Shown one piece after another: positions 35,037 through 44,220 of a DNA stretch of 64,000 nucleotides. The stretch spans positions 956,717 through 1,020,716 of the forward strand of contig JAFDXL010000009.1 of the NCBI GenBank assembly GCA_018267955.1, given 5' to 3'. The position numbers were made by a program, and so were the translations under genes. The stretch comes from Bacteroidota bacterium. Its GTDB lineage: Bacteria > Bacteroidota > Bacteroidia > Chitinophagales > Chitinophagaceae. The notes under the pieces were generated by a model. The model did not search any database. It saw nothing but the letters and a program-made list of their open reading frames with translations, and was not told the origin of the DNA. Positions within the stretch are counted from its first letter, which is position 1. Every line of letters starts with the position of its first letter.

Positions 35037-35059
35037 TTATCACACATTAACGGAAGCAT

Positions 35060-35311
35060 ATGAATTTCGAAGATCTAGCAACGAAACAGGATCTGCAGGA
35101 GCTAAAGGTCATTCTCTTGCAAGCTTTAGAGAAACAGGAAAGCAACGAGAAAAAGGAATGGCTGAGAACAAAGGATGTAAAGAAAATGCTCCATCTCTCG
35201 GACGGTTCATTAGCCAATTTGCGTGTAAAGAAACTACTTAACCCTTCTAAAATAGAAGGTGTTTATTACTATAAGCTGAGCGAGATTGAGGCACTGTTAG
35301 AAAACAAATGA
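35060..35311 (+). CDS. HTH_17 (excisionase-like) DNA-binding protein
   Basis: An 83-residue protein. A coiled N-terminal helix is followed by the winged helix EWLRTKDVKKMLHLSDGSLANLRVKKLLNP, then YYYKLSEIEALL, the typical end of HTH_17 proteins. In Bacteroidota elements these act as excisionases or as regulators of excision. The stop overlaps the start of the next gene (ATGA). Confidence 0.8.
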   Translation: MNFEDLATKQDLQELKVILLQALEKQESNEKKEWLRTKDVKKMLHLSDGSLANLRVKKLLNPSKIEGVYYYKLSEIEALLENK

Positions 35312-35592
35312 CCCTACAAGCTGACATATTAATACAGTTTGTGCAGAAAGCAAAGGGAGATCCCAACCTCTCACCTACCCATATAAGCTTGTTTTTCGCC
35401 CTCTATTGCGACTGGGTACAAAACAGTGGACAACCATTCAACATTACACGTAATAAAATAATGGCAAACTCAAAAATCCGCTCTACCGCCACCTATACAC
35501 GATGCATTTACGATCTTAAAAAATGGGGGTATATTGAATATGCCCCAAGCTACCACCCTGCTTTCGGCAGTCGTATTGATTTCAAAATTTAA
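35308..35592 (+). CDS. winged-helix-like element protein
   Basis: A 94-residue protein with the segment HISLFFALYCDWVQNS, followed by FNITRNKIMANSKIRSTATYTRCIYDLKKWGYIEYAPSY in the wing region. This small family recurs next to HTH_17 genes in Bacteroidota mobilisable elements and looks like a helix-turn-helix regulator or replication helper. It overlaps the HTH_17 gene by 4 bp. It is the last intact gene of the element block. Confidence 0.65.
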   Translation: MTLQADILIQFVQKAKGDPNLSPTHISLFFALYCDWVQNSGQPFNITRNKIMANSKIRSTATYTRCIYDLKKWGYIEYAPSYHPAFGSRIDFKI

Positions 35593-36173
35593 AAGTAACC
35601 CTTATCAGTTTGCGAATTATCGAATTGTTTTTTGCGATGTAGTTTCTAACAGAACAAGAAGTGAGATATTCATGAGTGGGGAAAGACGTAAAGAGGCTTT
35701 AAAGATGAAAACCAAGATATTGCAAGTCAGGGTTCGAAAGCCTGTATGAAAAACTCAGGCCCTACCCCAAATATAAAAAACTAAATCGACCTGATCCAAA
35801 TTTTCGAGGCTACGAAGAGTATAGCTTTAGTGACTTACTTGGAAAAGCATAGAAAGTTCGGCGAAGACTCATTAAAGTACTTTGCTAAGTTTTAAGCAAA
35901 TTCTGTTGTTGAATACCTGACGAACATTTTTAAGATTACAATTCCACATTTATATCGAGACCCTAGTCCAACCTTTTCGACGAATTTGACATTCAAACAT
36001 ATCGCTTATATTCAACGTCGTGTAGTCGAATGTGCCTCCTTTCCGCCATTTTTCAGACCTAGTCTAAGTATATTTAGATTGGCTTTTAGATAATAGATAT
36101 TCTGGGGCATTGTTTAAATAATCAGAGACGCAGAATTGCTTTTTAGTGTATTACTGATAGTATTTGCTATAAA
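35593..36173. other. decayed right end of the island
   Basis: About 580 bp without an intact gene. Two overlapping plus-strand fragments are visible around 35715-35895: one contains YCKSGFESLYEKLRPYPKYK and ends at LLGKA, the other contains IFEATKSIALVTYLEKHRKF and ends at YFAKF. Both end in stops and lack starts. They look like remains of element genes. No copy of the tRNA-Ser 3' end was found here. Confidence 0.45.
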
Positions 36174-36278
36174 TTAACTATTTGTAAACTGTATTGCCAT
36201 TAGCAGAGCGATGGCTAATGCGATCATACTGGCGATAATTAATATTAACCCAAATCCCTTTCTTTCCTTCTGTTTCAT
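36174..36278 (-). CDS. 34-residue membrane peptide upstream of the potassium cluster
   Basis: ATG at 36278, TAA at 36174. The peptide begins MKQKERKGFG and continues with one hydrophobic helix of about 20 residues (LILIIASMIALAIALLMAI), ending in QFTNS. Basic N-terminus and hydrophobic core give a good single-pass topology. It is divergent from the sigma-54 activator gene. It is too short for homology-free certainty, but the codon pattern is clean. Confidence 0.4.
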   Translation of the reverse strand: MKQKERKGFGLILIIASMIALAIALLMAIQFTNS

Positions 36279-36436
36279 TTCTGATGAAATTTAATTGATG
36301 CTCTAACACTTCTCAACAACTGTGTTTGTTTTGAATGTATAGGCCAAATAATGTACCGAAATTCTGCTGACTGTTTCTATATGGGATTATTGTCATCATG
36401 GCGTTATGTTGGCATAATAACACTTAGAAAAGCGTA

Positions 36437-36488
36437 TCAAAATGAGAAATGATAATCTCAGAATGAGAAGTACTGACTGAGATTCTCA
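36437..36488. promoter_or_regulatory. cluster of TCTCA/TGAGA palindromes before the sigma-54 activator
   Basis: TCTCA-GAA-TGAGA is at 36456-36468, the reverse arrangement TGAGA-T-TCTCA is at 36478-36488, and a single half CAAAATGAGAA is at 36438-36448. The first has the same form as the palindrome before kdpF. Candidate binding sites of the activator on its own promoter. Confidence 0.5.
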
Positions 36489-36529
36489 TGAAAAGAAAAT
36501 TACAAAAGTTAGATACCTTTGCCTCATAA

Positions 36530-37876
36530 ATGATTCCTGTAGTACTTATTATTGACGACGAAGAGAAACTTAGAAACCTCTTGAAGCGTATTATTTCTCT
36601 TGAAGGCTATACCGTTCTGGAAGCAGGTACTATTTTCCAGGCCAGGCAATTACTGGAAACAAAAAATATTGATATTGTTCTTTGCGATGTAAAGCTGCCG
36701 GATGGTAACGGTGTTGAGTACACTAAAGAAATAAGAGATAAATATCCTTACATAGAGGTGGTGTTACTTACTGCTTATGGTAATATCCCTGACGGCGTAA
36801 AGGCTATCAGAAATGGAGCATTTGATTACCTGGTAAAAGGAGATGATAACGAAAAGATCATCCCTTTGCTAGGCAGCTTATCTGAAAAATTAGCACAACA
36901 GAAGAAAATAGTACACCTTGAAAAACAACCCGGTGATCAACAAGGCTTTGATCATATAATTGGTAATAGCGCACAAATAAGAACGGCAATAGAACTGGCG
37001 AGGAAGGTCGCTACCACCAATACTACTGTATTATTGACTGGCGAAACCGGAACCGGTAAAGAGGTTTTTGCACATGCCATACATAATAGCAGTAACAGGA
37101 TAGGAGGCCCCTTCGTAGCGCTGAACTGTAGCGCTTTTAGTAAAGACCTGCTGGAAAGCGAATTGTTTGGTCACAAAGCCGGTGCCTTCACCGGTGCCAG
37201 CAAAGACAAAAAAGGTTTGATAGAAGAAGCCCGTGGCGGTACTTTATTTCTCGATGAGATAGGAGAAATGTCGCCGGACCTTCAGCCTAAGCTTTTACGG
37301 CTCATTGAAAATGGAACATACATCCGTGTAGGAGACACCAAAGAACAAAAGGCAGACGTCAGGCTTATTGCAGCTACCAACAGGAACCTGAAACAAGAAG
37401 TAGAACAAGGACAGTTTAGAGAAGATTTATATTACCGCATTGCTGTATTCAACATCGAACTGCCTGCATTAAGGCAAAGAGCAAATGATATTCCCTTGCT
37501 GGTTTCCCATTATTTGAAAATCTACTCTGATAGGATCAACAAAAACATACGGTCAACTGCCAAAGATGTACAGGACATTCTTGTTATTCACGACTGGAAG
37601 GGAAATATCAGGGAATTAAAAAATGTTATTGAACGTGCGGTAATTCTTGAAGATTCGGATACGCTTACACTTGATAGCCTGCCATTGGATTTGCAGCAGA
37701 CACGTGCATCTGCTGAAAAGCAAGGCATGTCGGCCTTTCACCTGGCAAGCGCAGAAAAACTGCATATCCAGAAGGTGCTGAATTATACAAAAGGAAATAA
37801 GGCAGAGGCTGCCCGGCTGATGAATATTGGGCTGGCTACGCTGTATAGAAAGATAGACGAATATGGCTTGAAATAG
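36530..37876 (+). CDS. sigma-54-dependent NtrC-type response regulator of the kdp cluster
   Basis: A 448-residue protein: receiver domain (1-120) with phospho-acceptor Asp53 in VLCDVKLPDGNG, AAA+ domain (about 145-375) with Walker A TGETGTGKE and the GAFTGA loop at residues 218-223 that contacts sigma-54, and a Fis-type HTH at the end (KAEAARLMNIGLATLYRKIDEY). It replaces the OmpR-type KdpE of Enterobacteria. Position directly upstream of kdpF and the kinase at the end of the operon suggest that it activates kdp transcription from a -24/-12 promoter. I could not identify such a promoter with certainty. Confidence 0.9.
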   Translation: MIPVVLIIDDEEKLRNLLKRIISLEGYTVLEAGTIFQARQLLETKNIDIVLCDVKLPDGNGVEYTKEIRDKYPYIEVVLLTAYGNIPDGVKAIRNGAFDYLVKGDDNEKIIPLLGSLSEKLAQQKKIVHLEKQPGDQQGFDHIIGNSAQIRTAIELARKVATTNTTVLLTGETGTGKEVFAHAIHNSSNRIGGPFVALNCSAFSKDLLESELFGHKAGAFTGASKDKKGLIEEARGGTLFLDEIGEMSPDLQPKLLRLIENGTYIRVGDTKEQKADVRLIAATNRNLKQEVEQGQFREDLYYRIAVFNIELPALRQRANDIPLLVSHYLKIYSDRINKNIRSTAKDVQDILVIHDWKGNIRELKNVIERAVILEDSDTLTLDSLPLDLQQTRASAEKQGMSAFHLASAEKLHIQKVLNYTKGNKAEAARLMNIGLATLYRKIDEYGLK

Positions 37877-37896
37877 ACTAACTCATTTTGGATGTC

Positions 37897-37925
37897 AACC
37901 TTCTCATTTTGAGAAGGTTTTTTTA
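37897..37925. promoter_or_regulatory. TCTCA-TTT-TGAGA palindrome between activator and kdpF (terminator and/or operator)
   Basis: AACCTTCTCA and TGAGAAGGTT pair around a TTT loop, followed by seven T residues, which makes a good terminator for the activator gene. Its core TCTCA-N3-TGAGA (37902-37914) is identical in form to the site at 36456-36468, so it may also be a binding site for the activator. Confidence 0.6.
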
Positions 37926-38036
37926 TTCCTGCAACTGGGTGTTAGCGGGCTTAAGCATGCGATATCCTTGTTGATAAAGGATCTGCAGCTATGGTCCCAC
38001 CCGGAGCAACAACAGGCATAGAATTGGTATATCAGA

Positions 38037-38138
38037 ATGAAAATACTGTTTTACATGATCACATCGTTACTCATCCTGGGAGGTTTGGCTTGTTTCACCC
38101 TCCTTTTTAAAACTATCGACTGGTTCGAAAAAATCTAA
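38037..38138 (+). CDS. 33-residue membrane peptide at the head of the kdp operon
   Basis: The peptide starts MKILFYMITS and contains one hydrophobic helix (LLILGGLACFTLLF), then KTIDWFEKI. It is 4 bp upstream of kdpF in the same direction. Basic-in and acidic-out charges give a plausible single-pass protein. Its place suggests an accessory to the Kdp complex, comparable to KdpF, but it lacks the KdpF C-terminal PExF. Not recognised as a named family. Confidence 0.55.
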   Translation: MKILFYMITSLLILGGLACFTLLFKTIDWFEKI

Positions 38139-38142
38139 ACAT

Positions 38143-38220
38143 ATGATGATATTATTTGTCGCAGCCCTGCTGGTATTTATATACATGTGCTACGTATTGG
38201 TTAAACCGGAAAAATTTTAG
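38143..38220 (+). CDS. kdpF: potassium-transporting ATPase subunit KdpF
   Basis: A 25-residue single-helix peptide: MMILFVAALLVFIYMCYVLV followed by KPEKF. The PExF end is the KdpF hallmark. KdpF stabilises the KdpABC complex in the inner membrane. It lies 5 bp before kdpA. Confidence 0.85.
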   Translation: MMILFVAALLVFIYMCYVLVKPEKF

Positions 38221-38225
38221 AATAG

Positions 38226-39965
38226 ATGAATACAGAATTACTGGGTGTTATTGTTATGTTCTTGGGTACATTGTTGCTGGCATTGCCTTTGGGCAAATAC
38301 ATAGCCAAAGTTTACGCCGGCGAACATGTGTGGACGGATTTGATATTCGGTCCTGTAGAAAAAATGTTCTTCAAGGTGTCACATATAGATGTACGAAGGG
38401 AAATGACATGGCAACAACATCTTGTTGCGATGCTCACTATCAACCTTATCTGGTTTTTGTGGGCTATGTTTTGCCTGGTGAATCAAAACTGGCTTCCACT
38501 AAACCCAGATCATATAGCTGCACAAACACCCGATCAGGCATTTAACACTGCCATATCTTTTTTAGTGAATTGTAACCTGCAGCACTATAGCGGCGAATCC
38601 GGTGCCTCCTACTTTACGCAGGTGTACGGGCTAATGTTCCTGCAGTTTGTGTCAGCGGGCACAGGTATGGCTGCTGCAGCGGTTGTATTCAATGCATTGA
38701 GAGAACGCACTACGGACAAGCTGGGTAACTTTTACAATTATTTCCTTAAGAGTTGTACACGTATCCTGCTCCCTATATGTATTGTTATAGCTACCGTGCA
38801 CATTTTTGAGGGTACACCTATGACCTTTAAAGGAATGGATACAATGGTTACGATGCAGGGCGATACCGTTCATGTTAGCCGTGGACCGGTAGCTCCATTC
38901 GTAGCTATCAAGCATCTGGGTACCAATGGCGGAGGTTTCTTTGGTGCAAACTCAGCCCACCCGCTCGAAAACCCGAGTTATCTCACCAATATGGTACAGA
39001 TGATAGCTCAGGTATTAATACCATTTGCAATGGTTTTTGCCATGGGCTTTTATCTGCGCCGCAAAAAGCTGGCATGGGTAATATGGAGCGTTATGACGAT
39101 AGGCTTTCTTGCATTGGTGATACCAACTATTAACGCAGAGGTACATGGCAATCCCGAAATATCCAAAATGGGTATCAGCCAGCCATTAGGTAATATGGAA
39201 GGTAAAGAAGTGCGCTTTGGAGCCAGGGCTTCTGCCTACTGGAGTATTGCCACCACTGTAATATCAACTGGATCTGTCAACTCTATGCACGATAGCTTTA
39301 TGCCGCTATCTGGTATGAATATGCTCCTTGGTATGATGGTGAACTCCTTCTATGGTGGCGTAGGTGTAGGATTTCTTAACTTTTATGTCTACCTGATACT
39401 GGCTGTTTTTATTGGGGGGTTAATGGTAGGCCGCACTCCTGAGTTTTTGGGAAAGAAAGTAGAGGCTAAAGAAATGAAGATAGCTATGATCGTTGCTTTA
39501 CTGCACCCATTCCTGATACTAGCAGGTACTGCAATAGCCAGCCATCTTGCTGCACATGATACCCCGATGGGTTGGTGGATGATGGGTGCTGATGGTAAGC
39601 CTTTGCATGCAACAGCCTGGTTAAATAACCCACGCTATCATGGTTTTAGTGAAATGCTGTATGAGTACACCTCTGCTTCAGCGAACAATGGCAGCGGTTT
39701 CGAGGGGCTAGGAGATAATAACCCGTTCTGGAATATAAGTACTGGTATTATACTTATTCTTTCGCGCTTTGTGCCCATTATAGGGCCTGTTGCTATTGCC
39801 GGCTTGCTCGCAGGTAAAAAATATATACCTGAAAGTGCCGGTACATTAAAGCCAGACACTGCCACATTTGGATTATTAATACTGGCTGTTAAAATAATTA
39901 TTGCGGCTTTAGCATTCTTCCCCGCCCTTGCGTTGGGTCCAATAGCTGAATGGCTAAGCCTGTAA
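38226..39965 (+). CDS. kdpA: potassium-transporting ATPase subunit KdpA
   Basis: A 579-residue channel-like subunit with ten membrane helices that binds and passes K+ in the high-affinity Kdp pump. The four selectivity-filter-like loops are readable, for example NCNLQHYSGE, HLGTNGGGFFGANSAHP, TGSVNSMHDSF and SANNGSGFEGLG. Length is usual for the family. It stands between kdpF and kdpB, with gaps of 5 and 11 bp. Confidence 0.97.
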   Translation: MNTELLGVIVMFLGTLLLALPLGKYIAKVYAGEHVWTDLIFGPVEKMFFKVSHIDVRREMTWQQHLVAMLTINLIWFLWAMFCLVNQNWLPLNPDHIAAQTPDQAFNTAISFLVNCNLQHYSGESGASYFTQVYGLMFLQFVSAGTGMAAAAVVFNALRERTTDKLGNFYNYFLKSCTRILLPICIVIATVHIFEGTPMTFKGMDTMVTMQGDTVHVSRGPVAPFVAIKHLGTNGGGFFGANSAHPLENPSYLTNMVQMIAQVLIPFAMVFAMGFYLRRKKLAWVIWSVMTIGFLALVIPTINAEVHGNPEISKMGISQPLGNMEGKEVRFGARASAYWSIATTVISTGSVNSMHDSFMPLSGMNMLLGMMVNSFYGGVGVGFLNFYVYLILAVFIGGLMVGRTPEFLGKKVEAKEMKIAMIVALLHPFLILAGTAIASHLAAHDTPMGWWMMGADGKPLHATAWLNNPRYHGFSEMLYEYTSASANNGSGFEGLGDNNPFWNISTGIILILSRFVPIIGPVAIAGLLAGKKYIPESAGTLKPDTATFGLLILAVKIIIAALAFFPALALGPIAEWLSL

Positions 39966-39976
39966 AATATTAAAAG

Positions 39977-42019
39977 ATGAAAAAGACTAACGGAAAAAGC
40001 TTATTCGAATGGCCGCTGATAAAAGAAGCGGTAGGCCAGTCCTTTATAAAACTAAACCCTGCTGTACAGTTCCGCAACCCAGTGATGTTTACGGTGGAGA
40101 TTGGTACAATTATTATGCTGATTGTATGTATTTGGGTATTGTCCGGAGAAAATTCGCAGGGCTCATTTATATATAACTTTATTGTTTTCGTGGTGCTGCT
40201 GTTCACATTGCTATTTGCAAATTTTGCAGAAGCCCTCGCGGAAGCGAGAGGAAAGGCACAGGCAGCTTCTTTGCGAAAAACAAGAGAAGAGACACCGGCA
40301 AAAAAAGTAGAGTTGATGGGTGAGATCTTCATGAACGAAGTTCATATCGTCCCATCTTCATCACTTAAGAAAGGAGATATATTTGTTTGCGATGCAGGAG
40401 ATATTGTTCCTACTGATGGCGAGATTGTACAAGGCATTGCTACAATTGATGAATCTGCAATTACTGGCGAATCTGCCCCTGTAATACGCGAAGCCGGCGG
40501 CGACAAATCTTCCGTTACGGGCGGCACCAAGGTATTGTCGGACCATATCAAAGTGAAAGTGACCACCGACCCCGGCGAAAGTTTCCTCGATAAAATGATC
40601 GCATTGGTAGAAGGGGCATCGCGTCAGAAAACGCCTAATGAGATCGCGTTGACCATATTATTGGCAGGCTTTACCCTGGTGTTCGTGATCGTGTGTGTAA
40701 CGCTGCATCCTTTTGCAGCTTATGCAGGAACACCTATCCCAATAGCTGCGTATATATCATTGTTCGTGTGTTTGATACCTACCACTATCGGGGGCCTGCT
40801 TTCTGCCATCGGTATATCCGGCATGGACAGAGCCTTAAGAGCCAATGTTATCGCTAAATCGGGTAAGGCGGTAGAAACAGCCGGCGATCTTGATACGCTG
40901 CTGCTTGACAAAACCGGTACTATAACTATTGGTAACCGTAAAGCTACCAACTTCTATCCTGCTCATGGAATAGATCACAAGCACTTTACCCAATGTGTCG
41001 TCCTTAGTTCTTTTGCTGATGAAACCCCGGAAGGTAAGTCTATTATTGAGCTCGCAGGTGTTAATCCGCTCAGTTACCAGGTAAGGGATCCGCGCTTTAT
41101 CAAATTCACAGCAGAAACAAGAAGCAGTGGTATAGATTACGAGGATATCAGGATACGAAAAGGCGCGTATGATGCTATGCGTAACAACGTATTGAAAGCA
41201 GGCAATCATTTCCCGGATGATATAAGGCACAAGGTAGATGATATCTCATCTAACGGAGGTACACCATTGGTGGTAACAGAAAATGATGTGGTACTCGGCG
41301 TTATAGAATTGCAGGATATCATAAAGACGGGTATACAGGAGCGTTTTGAACGCTTGCGCAAGATGGGCGTTAAAACAGTAATGGTAACAGGTGATAACCC
41401 GCTTACTGCTAAATACATTGCGGAGAAGGCCGGTGTAGATGACTATATAGCTGAGGCAAAACCGGAAGATAAGCTGGCATATATACGTAAGGAGCAACAA
41501 AAAGGTAAGCTGGTAGCTATGATGGGCGATGGCACCAACGACGCGCCCGCCCTGGCACAAGCTGATGTCGGCGTAGCTATGAATAGTGGTACGTCTGCAG
41601 CGAAGGAAGCAGGTAACATGGTAGACCTGGACAACGATCCTACCAAGCTGATAGAAATAGTGGAGATAGGGAAACAGCTGTTGATGACCCGCGGTACCCT
41701 CACTACTTTTTCCATTGCCAATGACGTAGCTAAGTATTTTGCTATTGTGCCTGCATTGTTCATAGTGGCGATACCTGCTCTGCAGGGACTAAACATAATG
41801 AACCTGCATAGCCCTCAGAGCGCTATATTATCTGCAGTTATTTTTAACGCCATCATTATACCATTATTGATACCACTTGCTTTAAGGGGTGTTGCCTACA
41901 AGCCAATTGGTGCTAGTGCATTGCTGAGAAGAAACCTGCTGGTGTATGGTTTAGGCGGAATATTAGTACCATTTATTGGAATAAAACTGATTGACATCAT
42001 TGTAGCGCTGTTTATGTAG
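39977..42019 (+). CDS. kdpB: potassium-transporting ATPase ATP-binding subunit KdpB
   Basis: A 680-residue P-type ATPase that powers K+ uptake through KdpA. The phosphorylation motif DKTGT starts at Asp311, the actuator-loop motif is TGESAPV, and the hinge motif is [17 protein letters not shown]. All are intact. Position between kdpA and kdpC confirms the assignment. Confidence 0.97.
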   Translation: MKKTNGKSLFEWPLIKEAVGQSFIKLNPAVQFRNPVMFTVEIGTIIMLIVCIWVLSGENSQGSFIYNFIVFVVLLFTLLFANFAEALAEARGKAQAASLRKTREETPAKKVELMGEIFMNEVHIVPSSSLKKGDIFVCDAGDIVPTDGEIVQGIATIDESAITGESAPVIREAGGDKSSVTGGTKVLSDHIKVKVTTDPGESFLDKMIALVEGASRQKTPNEIALTILLAGFTLVFVIVCVTLHPFAAYAGTPIPIAAYISLFVCLIPTTIGGLLSAIGISGMDRALRANVIAKSGKAVETAGDLDTLLLDKTGTITIGNRKATNFYPAHGIDHKHFTQCVVLSSFADETPEGKSIIELAGVNPLSYQVRDPRFIKFTAETRSSGIDYEDIRIRKGAYDAMRNNVLKAGNHFPDDIRHKVDDISSNGGTPLVVTENDVVLGVIELQDIIKTGIQERFERLRKMGVKTVMVTGDNPLTAKYIAEKAGVDDYIAEAKPEDKLAYIRKEQQKGKLVAMMGDGTNDAPALAQADVGVAMNSGTSAAKEAGNMVDLDNDPTKLIEIVEIGKQLLMTRGTLTTFSIANDVAKYFAIVPALFIVAIPALQGLNIMNLHSPQSAILSAVIFNAIIIPLLIPLALRGVAYKPIGASALLRRNLLVYGLGGILVPFIGIKLIDIIVALFM

Positions 42020-42042
42020 GCCTACTTTTAAAACAAATTTTT

Positions 42043-42606
42043 ATGAGAAAAGAATTTTTGCCTTCTTTATTGCTTACAGTTTTATGCATCTTGTTTTTCT
42101 CGGGTTTTTATCCCTTGTTAATGTGGGGTGTGGCACAGCTCGCACCTAATAAAGGGGAAGGATTTGTTGTTTCACAAAATGACAAGGTATATTATAAGAA
42201 TATAGCACAGAACTTCACAGGAGATAAGTACTTCTGGCCTCGCCCCTCAGCAGTAGCATACAATGCCGCAGGTTCAGGAGGTAGTAACAAGGGGCCTTCA
42301 AATCCAGACTATCTTGCTTCTGTAGAAGCGCGGATAGATACCTTCCTGGTACACAACCAGGGCGTAAAACGTTCCGAAATATCTTCTGATATGGTAACAG
42401 CCAGCGGCAGCGGATTGGATCCTGATATAAGCGTCGCCTCTGCTATGCTACAGGTGCAACGTGTAGCGCATGCCAGGCAAATATCTGCGGAAGATGTAAA
42501 ACAAATAGTAAACAAGGTGAAGCAAGGGCCATTACTGTCAATATTCGGACCGGGCAAAGTGAATGTATTAGAGCTGAATATAAAACTGGATCAAATAAAA
42601 CAATAA
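42043..42606 (+). CDS. kdpC: potassium-transporting ATPase subunit KdpC
   Basis: A 187-residue single-pass protein with an N-terminal helix (LLLTVLCILFFSGFYPLLMW) and the periplasmic KdpC domain, with motifs FWPRPSA, AAGSGGSNKGPSNPDY and SGSGLDPDISVASAMLQV. It holds the KdpA-KdpB complex together. The stop TAA shares an A with the ATG of the next small gene. Confidence 0.96.
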   Translation: MRKEFLPSLLLTVLCILFFSGFYPLLMWGVAQLAPNKGEGFVVSQNDKVYYKNIAQNFTGDKYFWPRPSAVAYNAAGSGGSNKGPSNPDYLASVEARIDTFLVHNQGVKRSEISSDMVTASGSGLDPDISVASAMLQVQRVAHARQISAEDVKQIVNKVKQGPLLSIFGPGKVNVLELNIKLDQIKQ

Positions 42607-42743
42607 TGAAAAAGCTCTATATAGACATTGTAAAAGTGTTGGCGATACTAATCTTTGTATTCATGTTCGTTTACCCTTTTATAGTCCATTGTAAAAACGG
42701 CGCATTGTCCCTGGATCAGCCAAAATGTAAATCAAGTCAATAA
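42606..42743 (+). CDS. 45-residue membrane peptide after kdpC
   Basis: Starts at an ATG that overlaps the kdpC stop (TAATG). The peptide is MKKLYIDIVK followed by one hydrophobic helix (VLAILIFVFMFVYPFIV), then a short tail with two cysteines (HCKNGALSLDQPKCKSSQ). Translational coupling to kdpC and the following 27-bp gap to the porin support a real gene in this operon. The two cysteines could form a disulfide outside the cytosol. No family recognised. Confidence 0.55.
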   Translation: MKKLYIDIVKVLAILIFVFMFVYPFIVHCKNGALSLDQPKCKSSQ

Positions 42744-42770
42744 AATAAATAGAAAAACTCAAATACTTAT

Positions 42771-44198
42771 ATGAAAAAACAAATTACCCGAATTGCGTTT
42801 ATTACAATGCTCGGTATTGCAGGTAGTACCCTGTCTTACGCCCAATCAAGCGACGAAGAAACTGATGCAACGAATAAAGAGGGGAAAAACGAAACACTAA
42901 CCAAGCCAGAGATTGTTGGTTTTGAAAACCAGGATCAGACATGGCAGAATGGTAGCGACAGGCGAAGTGAATCTGTATTGCAAACAAAATATTTCACAGG
43001 TTCCTTCATGTTCGACGGTAACTACAACTATTCCTTTAATAACCCTATTGATAATACAGTTGTAGGATCAACAGCTATGGCGCGACATAATGAAATGAAT
43101 GTAATGTTTGTGGGGCTTGGTGGCGATTTTAACTATAAAAATGCACGTGCACGTGTTATGTTGCAGCTCGGTAACCGTTCAATCGTGATACCACGAAATG
43201 ACTACAGCCCTTATCGGGGGCAATACCAGTTAAACGATGCCTTGCGTTATATGAGCGAGGCGAATGCCGGTTATCATTTTGTGATTGGCAGGGTTCCGGT
43301 AAATGTAGACGCGGGCTTATTTATGTCTTATATCGGCCTTAACTCTTACTACCAGGTAGAGAACTGGGAATACCAGGCATCTTTTACATCTGATAACACA
43401 CCATGGTTTTTCAATGGTATGCGGATACAGATATTTCCAAGCAGCAAACTTAAGATCGAACCATGGATCATCAATGGCTGGCAGAGTTATGGTAAATTTA
43501 ATAGTATGCCTGGTGTGGGAGCTAATATTACCTGGTGCCCTAACGAGAACGTAAAATTGCTGACCAACGACTACTATGGCACGGACGCTGCCATGATACC
43601 AGACAGGAAACGTTTTCATTCGGATAACAGCTTTCTTGTAAGATATTATCACAACAAGGATGCGAGAGGCATTAGCCAGGCGGCATTCTCGCTAACCGGC
43701 GATCTGGGTTTTGAAACAGGCGGTGGTGTAAATGGTTTTTATAACAGCGACTCTGCCAAAGGTCCTGCTCAATACTTCCTCAGCGGAATGATCTATAACA
43801 GGATATGGTTCAACAAAAATAGGTTTGCCTGGACCATAGGTGGTGGTGTCATGACCAATCCTGGCCGTTATCTTGTGTTATATCCTACGGGTGATGCAAG
43901 CCCGTTGCCAAGTCCTACCGATCCAACAAAAACGGAAGGTACACATCCGTTCAGCGCTAATCCCGGCGATCAGTTTAAGGGGTGGGATTGCTCTACCAAT
44001 TTCGATTGGATGCCTAATCAAAGCCTGACTGTTAGATTAGAGTACGTTCACCGCCAGGCCAATGTACCCTACTTTGCTGGTCACGGTGGGGTAACATCGC
44101 CATCCGGCTACACCACCACACCAATACCAGCCGGCTGGGCTCCGGACCTGGTAAAATCTGAAGACAGGATCATTTTTGCAATACTCTTCAGGTTGTAA
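42771..44198 (+). CDS. outer membrane beta-barrel porin (BBP2/OmpL-like) of the kdp operon
   Basis: A 475-residue protein with a signal peptide (ITMLGIAGSTLSYAQ) and an all-beta mature part with alternating aromatic strands, for example FTGSFMFDGNYNYSFNNP and AGYHFVIGRVPVNVDAG, ending in RIIFAILFRL with a terminal aromatic-Arg-Leu strand as in porins. It fits the putative beta-barrel porin-2 group. Inside the kdp operon it may let K+ or small solutes through the outer membrane when potassium is low. That role is inferred from position. Confidence 0.8.
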   Translation: MKKQITRIAFITMLGIAGSTLSYAQSSDEETDATNKEGKNETLTKPEIVGFENQDQTWQNGSDRRSESVLQTKYFTGSFMFDGNYNYSFNNPIDNTVVGSTAMARHNEMNVMFVGLGGDFNYKNARARVMLQLGNRSIVIPRNDYSPYRGQYQLNDALRYMSEANAGYHFVIGRVPVNVDAGLFMSYIGLNSYYQVENWEYQASFTSDNTPWFFNGMRIQIFPSSKLKIEPWIINGWQSYGKFNSMPGVGANITWCPNENVKLLTNDYYGTDAAMIPDRKRFHSDNSFLVRYYHNKDARGISQAAFSLTGDLGFETGGGVNGFYNSDSAKGPAQYFLSGMIYNRIWFNKNRFAWTIGGGVMTNPGRYLVLYPTGDASPLPSPTDPTKTEGTHPFSANPGDQFKGWDCSTNFDWMPNQSLTVRLEYVHRQANVPYFAGHGGVTSPSGYTTTPIPAGWAPDLVKSEDRIIFAILFRL

Positions 44199-44220
44199 TA
44201 CAAACTTTGTTATTTGCAGT

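Noticed and set aside
35534-35749. 71-residue ORF overlapping the winged-helix-like gene end
   Set aside because: It is out of frame with that gene, has no domain, and covers the decayed region.
36041-36047. TCCGCCA as a right attachment site matching the tRNA-Ser 3' end
   Set aside because: Only 7 bases match. This is expected by chance and the T-arm part is absent.
36399-36413. Sigma-54 promoter TGG-N10-GC before the activator
   Set aside because: It fits GG-N10-GC, but such matches are common by chance and it lies upstream of the palindromes. It is kept out of the annotation until a transcript start is known.
37936-37950. Sigma-54 promoter before the 33-residue peptide and kdpF
   Set aside because: GG-N10-GC is present but the flanking bases match the consensus poorly, and the palindrome would be only about 25 bp upstream, too close for an enhancer site.
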